64,000 nucleotides of DNA, taken from NCBI GenBank assembly GCA_026120035.1, contig JALRME010000062.1, positions 50,334-114,333 of the forward strand, in the 5' to 3' direction. This document shows, in pieces, positions 1-10,310 of the stretch. This DNA is from Coleophoma eucalyptorum. Lineage: Eukaryota > Ascomycota > Leotiomycetes > Helotiales > Dermateaceae. The notes under the pieces are model-generated. The model did not search any database and was not told where the DNA came from. It saw nothing but the letters and a program-made list of their open reading frames with translations. The position numbers and the translations under genes are program-made. Position 1 is the first letter of the stretch. The number at the start of each line of letters is the position of its first letter.

Positions 1-2333
1 TCTTCTAAGTTTGCCCAAAGTATAGAAGCATCATCTGCCAAGGTCAAGACTGAAACTTCCCTGTATTCAAGCTTCAGTTCAAACCACCACCAGTAGTAGT
101 GAAGTCAAACTTCTAATTCTCACCTATGGTCACCCCATAGGATTTTGATTTTCTTAGTAAGGACTACTAAGTAACAGTGTATTGGGCATTGACTACCCTT
201 CTCAGGATTCTAACTAGTACGTGCTTCTACGGTGTACTATTGTAGAATCCAAGGTGACTTTTGACCTGAGATACTATCTATAGCACATGGCCCAATCAGA
301 TTAGAATCGACCCCTCATGAAGTCATCGAAAGTCAATAAGCGGGAAAGTCAGCCTTGCACAATGACGGATGTACCTGAGGCAAGGGAAATCGCACCGCAG
401 CAACCTAAAGCTGCAGCGTCCCACAAACGACTCAGAGTCACAGCCACATAGATGACGAAACCAGCTGTGGCAGTGCTGCGCAGACTCATAGTCCAGAGTG
501 GCACGAGTGGTGGGGGCAGCGGTGACGGTCACCAGCCACATTTCGGCTAGCGACTCGCGAAACGGTTTCGCTGGATGCTTCCCCACCATGTTTGGTAGAG
601 GGGCTCCCATAGCATGTGAGTCGTAACGGTGAGGACAACAAGCACACGGGTCAATGGTGAATGCACAGTGGACAAAGCACAATGAGTACAGTGGCTAGGT
701 CAAAGCTGGTGAAGTAAGGACACATGGGAAATACTCAGCAGCGGAGGAAATTCACCAATCAGAAGAGAGTTACACGTCCCCACCGCTGGCTGACTTGCTC
801 CATACAGTCTAGCCGAGCAGCTCTAATCTCCTGCTAGCTCTAGACCTTGAATTTATCGTCTTGGCGGAGCTTCACACAGGGAAAAGAAACTAGAGATCAT
901 TTCCCTATGGGAGAAGGGAGCTGAGCAGGATCCAGTTGCACAGAAATCCTGTCGCACAGCGAGAGAATCCCGTGCTCTCATAGGATAGAATAGATAGTAT
1001 AGGACAATGGCTGACGTGGAGACATAAGGACAAAAGCCTGCTTTTTTTCTTCGGTCTGTTTTGATTCTCTTGGACTTTTCTTTTGAGTTCTCATCGTGTC
1101 TTTATATCAATTGCTTTACTTGTTTGTCTGTCTTGTATCAACAAAATACCCCGGCCATTCTTCTTCGTTGGTCTCTGCTGTTGCGTGGGCTCCCCAGATT
1201 TCAACAGCACCATTTAATGCCATAGGGGTCTTCAGAATCGCCATAATTCGACCTTCGACGCTTTTCTCCACACCACTATCATCATCACATCACACCTTCG
1301 TACATAGTGCAGTATCGCATCCCACCATACCATACACGGTTACTTGCTACCCTATCGCTACCACGCTCGTGTCCGACCCGACTGGAGGAGAGAGAGAGAG
1401 AGAGACATCGATTGATAAGATAGCCTGCACACCAGGGATCTCACTATGCGTAAGTTTGCGTCTTCCTATTCTGTCTCGTGCCTCCGCAGCAGAGGCGAAA
1501 GCGCTGCTCCGTCGTACCTCTGTACGCACAACGCCAGCATAGCCTTGCCCACGCGAGCAAGCACAACACGTCATGACAGCCTACGCCGCCTTACGCTTCA
1601 GTCGCACTGTAGATTACACCACATCCGATGACAGTCAATCCAGTGGTTGACGAACACGCAGAAAGCTGGCTCGCCAAGCCTGGACAAGCACACGTTGCCA
1701 ACTTACCGGCGGTCTTGTTTGGGCTTGAGTGTGCTTGTTTGTGCTTGTTTGTGTTTTTGTGTTCTGATGCGTTGCTTATTTGGTTGCTGAACCTACTGCA
1801 ACCAAGTGGGGCAGAAGCGAAACATACAGCGAATCATCACCCGTTAGATTTCCGGGCATTTGGGTCCTGATATGCTCTGACTGGACAGGACAGCGTTGGA
1901 CTGCGCCCTGGAACCGACACGAGCCAATCAAGTGAGGCTTCAGCTGGCACAAGTGATCCACTCTTGACCTCACCTTGGCACTTTTGCCTGTTTGGGCTTA
2001 AGCGCTCCCTCGGATCTTTATGTCCCCCCACCATCTTATCTCATTTGGGCATCCACTTTGCCTTGCGTACAGCACGGTATTGTCCCGTCTCCCCTTCCTC
2101 TGCCTTTCCGTACCCTACCCGTACCCCGTACCTTGCCTCATTGGAACTTCCTGTTGACAACTCTCGGCGCCTTCTGCCTCTACTTCTGCCTCTACTTCTG
2201 CTGTTTTCTAGTTCTTCCCTCTTCATTCATTCCTCGTCTTCTGTCTTCATCAACACCACCTCACCCCTCCGCCGCCTTCATCACCACCACCCCCCACAAT
2301 ATCACAATCCCCTTTCGACTGCCTGCTTCATCG
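1..2333. other. Intergenic region and probable 5' leader of the exchanger gene
   Basis: I find no gene here. Short open frames exist on both strands, but none has recognisable protein content or a paired splice structure. The last ~1.2 kb is pyrimidine-rich, which suits a fungal core promoter and 5' leader. The exchanger frame stays open upstream from 1992 to 2334 but contains no ATG there, so the start at 2334 is preferred. Confidence 0.5.
1388..1405. repeat. (GA)9 microsatellite
   Basis: Uninterrupted GA dinucleotides upstream of the exchanger gene, probably in its promoter or leader. Confidence 0.9.
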
Positions 2334-5117
2334 ATGAAGAAGACTTCGCCTGACTCAGATAATTCTCTAGATCGCATACGCTCTTGGGCTCGAACCAAAG
2401 CGCATGGCCCCTCTCCACTCTCCGTAGACGCGAGACGCAACAACTCCATCCCCAACAACCAGAACAATGTCAACCTTCACAATGGCAACGCGAGCCTGCC
2501 TCCCTTCCCAGCCAGCGATGCTGATGGCCTCCCGTCAAAACCCACGCACAACAATGTGGCCGACAATACATCGTCTGAGCATCCGCCACCAGCTCCACCT
2601 CCGCAAGCTGAAGGGGAGGGGGCTGTCGTAAGTGAGGACGCACCCAAAGAGAAAAAGAATGTCATTATTCGCTTTTGGAGCACCATGTGGGCTATTCTAG
2701 CCTCCAGCTATATCAACATCTTGTTGGTATTTGTTCCCGTAGGTATCGCTGCCAAAGCTGCCGGCCTTAGCTCCGGCATCGTCTTCGGAATGAATGCTAT
2801 TGCTATCATCCCCCTCGCGGGTCTACTCAGTCATGCCACAGAGAGCGTGGCCAAGAGAATGGGAGATACAATTGGTGCACTAATGAACGTGACCTTTGGT
2901 AATGCCGTAGAATTGATTATCTTGTGAGTAATACTGCTTTCTCGGCGCGGAATCTTGGCTAACCTCACATAGCATGTATGTCACCTCTCGAGAGAGATCA
3001 AGACAAGAAAGAGCGAGAAGCCCTCTTAAAGGCATTATCATATCAATCGCGTCCCATATCACCCAGTCCCTTTCATTTGTCTCATGCCTGCTGTCCCTTG
3101 CCCGTGATTTCAAAGACCCATGCTCACTATTTATGTTCTTTTAATCGCACAGCATTGCACTCGCAAAGGTATGTCAGGGATCCGTCTGATTTCATGGGCA
3201 GGACTGACTTAACTAGGATGAAATCCGTATCGTCCAAGCATCTCTGCTCGGCTCAATTCTTGCAAACTTGCTCCTGATTCTAGGCATGTGTTTTCTCATT
3301 GGTGGACTTCGTTTCCGTGAACAGGTATGCAAATCCATTGCCAGATCCGCAAGGCTAAAGCTAATCAATTCGTAGATCTACAACAGCACTGTCACTCAAA
3401 TGAGTGCATGTCTACTCAGTTTGGCGGTCATGAGCTTGCTCCTTCCTGTAAGAAATCTTTTCCATGAATGAGAGACAACGGGCTAATAATTTCAGACTGC
3501 ATTCCATGCTTCCTTCAGCACCGCTGCGGCCAACAAGGCTGCCAATGCCGTCCTGAAAGTCAGCCGCGGTACCAGTGTTGTAAGTCAAATTGATTCTTAG
3601 CTAGTAACTACGCCGTACTGATTAATTAGATCTTGCTCCTCGTCTACGGAATGTACTTGCTCTTCCAGCTCAAATCTCACGCATACATGTATGAGAGTAC
3701 ACCACAGCATATTATCGATGAAGAGCTTGTCCCTGGACCAGTTGCTGCATGGATGGACTCGTCCAGCTCTGACGACGACTCTTCTTCCAGCTCTGATTCT
3801 GATGGTTCCAGTGGTTCCAACACTACTGCGAAACGTTTCAAGCGTGTCATGAGAGGTGGTCGCAGACGCCGCAAGTCTTCTGCCGGATCTAAGGAGACCG
3901 CCGAACACATTCCAACCAGAACACCGTCCATTGGAACCAGTAGCATCACCCCTGTTCATTCTGACACCCTCAACGAAGAGCCACAGTTGGGCCATCGACT
4001 TGGTGCCATTGATTTTGCTGAGGATGCTGACAACGAGAAGCCAAAGGGCCCAGACCGCAAGAACTCTATCACCAGTCACAAGGAGCGTTCCATGAACAAG
4101 AGGATGATGAAGAAAGAACGGAAGCGCCAGGAAAGAAGAGAGCGTAAAGCTGCCAAGCAGTCTGCCATCACCGAAGGTGTAGTCTACAACAATCCCGCGA
4201 CCGAAAATTCTCCAGAAGCCAATGAGAATGATCCCCGCCGGGTCGACTTCGCTGTCATGGGTGACTTGGAAGCCCAACCTCAGCTGGGCATTGATCCCCT
4301 TCCTAAGCGATCTCTCTTTGGTGGCATCCGTCCTCAGATTCCAAAGACTTTCTCCCAGAACGTCTTTACCACGCCAGCCCCCACCGCAACTCCACCACCA
4401 GTCGGTCCAGTTCCACGTGTTCGTTATGGAATTCGCCGCACAAATTCTCTCCCCGACCGTCTCAATCAAACCGCATCAGGACTTACTCGCACTATGACAC
4501 CTGCTCAGGCAACTGTCACTCAAACTGCTACACCAATGCAGGATACAGCTGAAGAGGAAGCCAATATCTCTCGAACCACCGCCGTGGTGCTCCTGCTTGT
4601 ATCTACTGGACTTGTCGCTCTCTGTGCCGAATTTATGGTTGATTCAATCAACGATGTTGTATCTGGAAACTCTGCTCTCAGCGAAGCCTTTATTGGTCTT
4701 ATCATTCTACCTATTGTTGGTAACGCCGCTGAGCACGTTACTGCTGTCACGGTTGCCAGTAAAAACAAGATGGATCTCGCTATTGGTGTCGCTGTTGGAT
4801 CGTCCATACAAATTGCACTCTTCGTAACCCCTTTCGTCGTCCTTCTCGGCTGGGCTATGGGCAAACAAATGTCGCTATACTTTACTCTCTTCGAAACTGT
4901 TTCACTATTCGTCAGCGCCTTCATTGTCAACTTCTTGGTTCTGGACGGCAGAAGTAACTACCTTGAGGGTGCGCTCTTATGTGCTGCATATGTCATTATC
5001 GCCGTAGCTGCTTTCTTCTACCCTAGTATTGATGATAGTAGCAACCTCGGTGGAAATGCAGATGCAGCCGTTAAGATGGTCCGTGATCTAGTCGCTGCAG
5101 GGATCGGAGGTGCTTAA
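2334..5117 (+). CDS. Vacuolar Ca2+/H+ exchanger, CAX/VCX1 family, with a long acidic loop
   Basis: Cation/H+ antiporter expected to load Ca2+ into the vacuole. Proposed exons are 2334-2923, 2973-2975, 3153-3168, 3217-3324, 3376-3447, 3496-3579 and 3630-5117, giving 786 residues. Both Na_Ca_ex halves are visible: GNAVELII in the first half and GNAAEHVTAV in the second, the family's ion-binding repeats. Between them, about residues 312-600, lies a charged Ser/Asp- and Lys/Arg-rich cytosolic insertion, which makes the protein far longer than yeast Vcx1 (about 410 residues). Every splice junction keeps the frame. The second exon is only 3 nt (CAT); without it the protein lacks one residue of the conserved ELIxxIIAL helix. 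The frame is open upstream to 1992 but has no earlier ATG. Family assignment is firm; the tiny exon is inferred. Confidence 0.93.
2973..2975 (+). other. Candidate 3-nt microexon of the exchanger gene
   Basis: CAT is preceded by a good intron end (gctaac...cacatAG, intron 2924-2972) and followed by GTATGT. Including it turns ELIIFIAL into ELIIFIIAL, restoring the helix length usual in CAX proteins. Skipping it is also in frame, so both mRNAs would be translatable. Confidence 0.6.
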
Positions 5118-6634
5118 GAATAGTGAAGAGGGTTTATTGTGAAGAGTGAGTATCAAATTGTTAGCAATGAGTGGAGGTTTTTTGGAGTGTATTTACTGCG
5201 AAAAAGGGTCACACTCGCTTAGATTGTCTAGGCTATGTGTTTCACTTCTGCGCTTTTACTTCTTTCTTCTCTCGGTTTATTCACTGGCCTTGAGTCTACT
5301 CTTTTTTTGAGGTTTTCCTTCTCTGCAGGGGGAATTTCTTTTGCTTTTTTTTTTTTTCACTGCCAATGTCGTGGGCCTTTGGATTGCAACTCTCTGGAGC
5401 TCGTCTTAGGTGGATGACGATGGATTTTAGTGGTTATGTGTTTATTTCACTCCTTCATAGGCTAGCCGATCCTAATACACGTGTCTACTACCTCACCCTA
5501 CTGCGCAATTGACGTTTCCAAACTTGTAGAGTGCATGGATATATTTGTTCCTGTCCACTTAAGCCAACTCCCCTCACTTTGCCTATCACTGTTCTTCCGT
5601 CCCTTCCTCGGGGTTTAGTATCGGAGTGATGATAGCGTAGGTCTTGATAATCATAGTGTAGCGATGAGAATCAACTAGCCCAATACTTCCATATTACTTT
5701 TAAAATCTTGTCCTGATCCAAACTTCCCCTCTCATGTTAGGGAGAAGACAAGAAATCGAATAACGTTTTCTTCCTCGTGTTTGATAGACTTAGCTTGGGC
5801 CATTTCCCACCTTTCCACGCGTCATAAGAGTTACTTTCCTTGCCTCTTAATGTGGCTATGCAATCGACCGGAGGGGTGGGGGAAGGTTTTGGTCCCTGGC
5901 ATTGAAATCCTTCGCTTATCAGGAAAGATAGGGGGTTTAGGAAGGTCTGATGGTCGGTCAGTGAGTTCCCCGGAAATTCGTAAATGTCGGGGATTCGGGG
6001 ATCGCGAATATTCGGTCCTGAGACTTCGATTTTCTATGCTGGTTGGAAAGGGGGAAGGGGGGAGAGCGCGGAAGGGGGGGGGGGCAGTGCATGTGCATGT
6101 GCATGTTGCATATGCTTGTGTATGCGTGTGCATCATATGATAGGGATTAGATGCAAAGGGCCACATGGGGTTACCTTACTGCTGAAGAAACTAGGAAGGA
6201 GGAGGAGGGGATCACAACTGGCGAAATGGGAAACTCTGCACGTGGGACACAGAAGAGTGCTACATGTAAAATCTGGTGCGCTATGGAATGCTGAAGATAG
6301 AGAAATCATGGTATCTTAAAAATGCAACGCCCGCGTAGAAGCAGAGCAAAAAAAAAAGCACACAAACCCTAGTGAGGTGGAAATGAATGCCCACACACCA
6401 CTTCCAAAACGCCCCCAGGGAAACTGTCTGATCTCCCAGTATGTAGAATGGCTCTGGGAGGGTGGGGGCAACGCCAATCAATAGTTTCCCACGACCAGAT
6501 GTCCAAAATAAAGCCTCCCCCAGAAAAATGCGGGATCAATTTAATACAAGTCCCGCTCATATCCATCCCTTCAGAACGCCTCAAAATGCGAATTGTTGTC
6601 TGTCCCTCTCTATTTCTGTCGACATTCTGCACCC
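5118..6634. other. Convergent intergenic region with low-complexity tracts
   Basis: 3' regions of the exchanger (+) and cysteine dioxygenase (-) genes. It contains a T run near 5347-5359, G-rich sequence around 5870-6085 and a GT/GCAT-rich tract at about 6086-6135. I see no coding region that looks real. Confidence 0.6.
6074..6084. repeat. G11 homopolymer beside a GCATGT tract
   Basis: Eleven consecutive G, followed directly by alternating purine-pyrimidine GCATGT-type repeats to about 6135. Confidence 0.9.
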
Positions 6635-7512
6635 TCATGCCGTTGGCCTGGCTATGGCCTTGCTGACAAAGACTCTCTTTCCTGTCTTCTCGTCATAGAT
6701 GTGGTATCCAAAATCAGCTGCGTTGGGCGGCGTATAAACTGGTAGAATATTAGCATGAACTGGCCCAACCCGAGAGATAAAACCAAAAGTAAAAGGACCC
6801 AAGAAGTGGTAGAGACTTACGATGCAGCGAAACAGCCAGTTCACCATCTTCAGCTGGATTCGAGATTCGGTGGAGGCCGATGTTGTCAGAGACATAAGCG
6901 ACCTGATTCGACTCGAGGATGGTCTCCTTCTTCAGCTCCAGCGGCGCGTGGGAATGCGCTGCATGTCCAGCGGAAGACGCGGGCATTTCGAAGAGCTCTT
7001 CCTTTAACGTCCCTTGCAGGATTTTCATCACACAGTGCGCATTGGCATGGTCATGAACCGGCGAGCCCTTTTTGGGGTTCCACACTAGAATCAACTAATG
7101 ACGCGGGACTATTAGCAAAGGGGCTCTTCGCTCGCTCGCTCACTCACTTATTCCTATTTCGATCTCGGAGGGGGAGGAAACTTACGATATTCGCCTTTCC
7201 GTTAATGTCCTCGACGCAGTTCCTCGTGTAATGCTTGCTGGGATCTGAATGTGCGTATCGCTTCCAGTCGTCGGGATTCGAGACATAGCGGTTCATCAGA
7301 CCCTTGAGATAATCAACGTCGATGTCGGCGGAGTCGATCCCGGATGAAGAACCGAGATAGTTGCGGATTGAGCGAACTAAGCTGTGGAAAGGATCGAGGC
7401 TTGCTTCTTCGGATTCTTGGAGGTCTTCAGGGTGAGGCATGTAGTTGGCTGGTGTTGGTTGGTCCTTGGTCGCTGAGGTCGAGCATGTGGGGAAGCGGAG
7501 TGCTACTGCCAT
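6635..7512 (-). CDS. Cysteine dioxygenase (CDO type I)
   Basis: Oxidises L-cysteine to cysteine sulfinate with a non-haem iron, the first step of cysteine catabolism to taurine/sulfate. Exons 7512-7186, 7094-6821 and 6738-6635 give 234 residues, close to the usual fungal and animal size. The cupin iron ligands are visible as H123 and H125 (HDHANAHC) and H184 (GLHRIS). Both partners of the cysteine-tyrosine cross-link known from mammalian CDO appear conserved: C130 next to the HxH motif and Y202 in SLHLY, the latter recreated exactly by the second splice. The two introns are short with standard borders. No targeting signal is seen, so it is probably cytosolic. Confidence 0.95.
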
Positions 7513-8613
7513 GATTGCTGGATTTGTTGGAATGAGGAGTGTGATGTGAGAGAATCGAGTTCTTTGTTGAGCCGTTCGTTGTAGTATTATTCTGTTCTTG
7601 CCTTGCCTTCTATCTTGTATGTTGGTACGTGTCCAATGTGCCTTCGTAGTGTGTTTAAGTAAATGGCATCACAAGGTAGACACCGCTTGTTCGCTTATCT
7701 TTTCTAAGACCCCGATACTTTCGCGAGGTATGGGTAGTCGCCGATAGAGTCCCCGGTTGCGCGGCCTGCCTGGTACGGGGGGAAATGCAAGGGGCACGGG
7801 GTACAGAATCAGATAAGAGATTTTGAGGCTCTGATTGATGAGAATCCTTGGATTTTACGAGGTCCGTTATAGCTGCGGCATCCAGGTAAAGTGATCGTCA
7901 CCGATTAGATGGATGCACTCTAGTTGAGCGTGGCTGACCGACTCGTCGCTTAAATATGTAGTAGGTGTGCGGGAAATGCGTGTATCGAAGAACTTAAAGA
8001 TCACGGACGAGATTAGTCGGCTCCAAAATCAAATTTACAGTGGCTGCTTTCTTCACACTGACTACATTTGTGGAACCGGATATTAACACTGGCTAAACAG
8101 AAGCTTTGGAAGCATCATCAGACATTTGGATTGCGTGGTATCCAGTAGACTTAACATGCAATACAGCCCTTATCGAGATAGCATGCTGAATGATTTTCCT
8201 TACATGGACCCCGAGATTGAAACGCAATGGAATTGTGTGCTTTACAAGCGAGAATGTCGTGCTAATGTCATGTCAGGAGTCGTATGCAATCATAACGCAG
8301 GTACAGATTCTTAACAGTTCCTGATACGCGATCGGGGACTTCCGTCTGCATCGGGACTAGCTGGCTCGACTGACTTTATGGTCGTGGGATATAGATAGGT
8401 CATTGGATATCGAACGGTGAACGACAGGCAATCAACACAACCTGATGATACTTTTAGCCCGATTAGACAGTCTCATGATGGCTCTGTATCTCGGTCAATC
8501 AAGAAAGACGCTGATAGCTGTGCATGTGCAATTTATAAAAGTTTACCCTGACGAGGATTCGCATTTAGATGTCTCGGGGACTTCGCCCATTCGTTTTATC
8601 GTTCCCAGTCTAC
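7513..8613. other. Intergenic; promoter of cysteine dioxygenase and 3' flank of the glucanase gene
   Basis: No gene supported. The 200 bases before the dioxygenase start are presumably its promoter and leader. An open frame at 8126-8314 has no recognisable content. Confidence 0.5.
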
Positions 8614-9723
8614 CTATCCAACAACAACAGTGAAAGTCTTTGGGTTTCCATAACTCACAAACCCAGATTGATCAATTCCGCCACCACCCGGCGCAACATC
8701 ATCGTATGGGAAGGCATAACCTCTCCCATCTTTATTCGCCTCATGCACCAATCTTGCGTAGTGATTCGTGACTTCATGCTGATAGTAATTCTCAACCTTC
8801 TCCTTGTGGGGATGCGAGTCATTGTCTAGAAGTGTGGAACGATTCAATGCTGCACTGATCCGAGCTGTCAATGGACCAGCCGGGCCAGCATTATTGGCAA
8901 AGGGTCCGGAGCTGCATCCGAAGATATCTCCTGTACTGGGCTTACAGAAGCTGGCCCCAACTTTGTCAAACTTGAGTTCATCGCCACTAACTCGGCCCTC
9001 AATCTTGCTCCATTCCGCCTGGGTATCGACCGTTAGTGGACACTTTTCGTATTTAGACCACACCTCATTCACATATGCATCATAGTAGCCTCGAAATAGG
9101 TTTCCATGATTCATGACGATGGCGTTGTTGGGGCTTAGTACCCGCAGGTTCTTTCCATCGGCCTTGAAGATGAGCTTCTCCCAATCTCCACCTTGAGCAA
9201 CAAGACCGGCACAAATGCTTTCAAGTCCATCCTCTTTGAGGCCTTGCACTACCTGTTCAGGCCCCGCCCCGGGAACAAGGCTCATCGCAATCGGCAGGCT
9301 CACAAAGTCAACGTAGCTGATGTTCGCATATAACTGTGAGCTGTTATATGTGAATTCGCAAAAGCCCCATCGGGCGTTGATACTCGGATCTGTCGGGTTT
9401 GACACCGAGGGCTCCACAACGGCCGGTCCGGGATTTAGAAGGAAAGTTAGCTGGCTGTCGATGGAGAACCAAATCCGCCCACCTGCAATCTGTGGGATGG
9501 TGACTATAGTAGTAGAACCAGGTGCTCCGAGGGGGATCCCACAGTCTTCTTTGAGTGGTTGTAATATCTCAGATGGCGACTCAGGATAATAAAGACTTTT
9601 GCCGTCGGCTTTGACGAGGACTACATGATTATTGTTGTTGAGAGCTTGTCCAGTAATGTAGGCGGAGACATTTGAGGAACTTGTCTTGTTCTGAATATGG
9701 ATATCCAAAGTTGGAGGGGTCAT
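8614..9723 (-). CDS. GH64-type (thaumatin-like) beta-1,3-glucanase without a signal peptide
   Basis: Single exon, 369 residues. The fold is that of glycoside hydrolase family 64: an N-terminal thaumatin-like beta sandwich with IWFSID, then GFCEFTYNSSQLYANISYVDF and PIAMSL. E123 and D139 are spaced 16 residues apart, as are the catalytic Glu and Asp of characterised laminaripentaose-producing enzymes, so the active site looks intact. Substrate would be beta-1,3-glucan. The protein begins MTPPTLDIHIQNK with no hydrophobic leader, and I found no convincing upstream exon coding for one. It may act inside the cell, be secreted unconventionally, or have a missed first exon. Family call strong, location uncertain. 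Confidence 0.88.
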   Translation of the reverse strand: MTPPTLDIHIQNKTSSSNVSAYITGQALNNNNHVVLVKADGKSLYYPESPSEILQPLKEDCGIPLGAPGSTTIVTIPQIAGGRIWFSIDSQLTFLLNPGPAVVEPSVSNPTDPSINARWGFCEFTYNSSQLYANISYVDFVSLPIAMSLVPGAGPEQVVQGLKEDGLESICAGLVAQGGDWEKLIFKADGKNLRVLSPNNAIVMNHGNLFRGYYDAYVNEVWSKYEKCPLTVDTQAEWSKIEGRVSGDELKFDKVGASFCKPSTGDIFGCSSGPFANNAGPAGPLTARISAALNRSTLLDNDSHPHKEKVENYYQHEVTNHYARLVHEANKDGRGYAFPYDDVAPGGGGIDQSGFVSYGNPKTFTVVVG

Positions 9724-10310
9724 GATGGAGGGAATGTTGACTTCTGGTGAGTTCTTGAAAATCTGACCTCTAGAATTAATATTCGTGATGCTGTTAAGAA
9801 TTCAGAGTAATTGCTATGTTTTGGTGGGAAAGTCTAGCTGTGACGGAAGTCGACAAATAGCAGCCAGCGTGAAGCAGCTAGCATGGAACAGCGTGCGTTT
9901 CTGATCAACGATGAAAAAAGACAGCAGATAATTACACTGCAGTATGATATATTCAGTGATACACTATTTTCTCGCCGACCTGTGAATGGCAGTGAGGTCA
10001 CAACAGCACCACCACATACTACTTACTTATGGATATCTACAAAATCAAGGAACCATCCAACCACCAAACTTGCTTGCCATCCGACGACGGATAATATATA
10101 ATCCGAGAGGATGCCGCACTGGAGGCCTAGAAGAGCTTAGCGTCTTCTTACGCAGCCTTGCGAAGGCAACTTTGACGCTGAACGGGAACCCACAAACATC
10201 GTCGGCGCAAAGCTCTTCGTTCACCCCAACGCGCCAGCATTGTCTGCCATTATCAAAAAGAGCTGCCACTTCCCTCAACCCAAGTCGGCGCGTGCGCATT
10301 GCTAGTCAAG
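9724..10310. promoter_or_regulatory. Divergent promoter region between the glucanase and Clr5-domain genes
   Basis: 587 bases separate the two start codons and presumably hold both promoters. No distinctive element recognised. Confidence 0.5.

Noticed and set aside
3597..4469. Antisense open frame of 290 codons inside the exchanger gene
   Set aside because: It mirrors the charged loop of the real gene, has no recognisable content and lies wholly within a confirmed coding exon.
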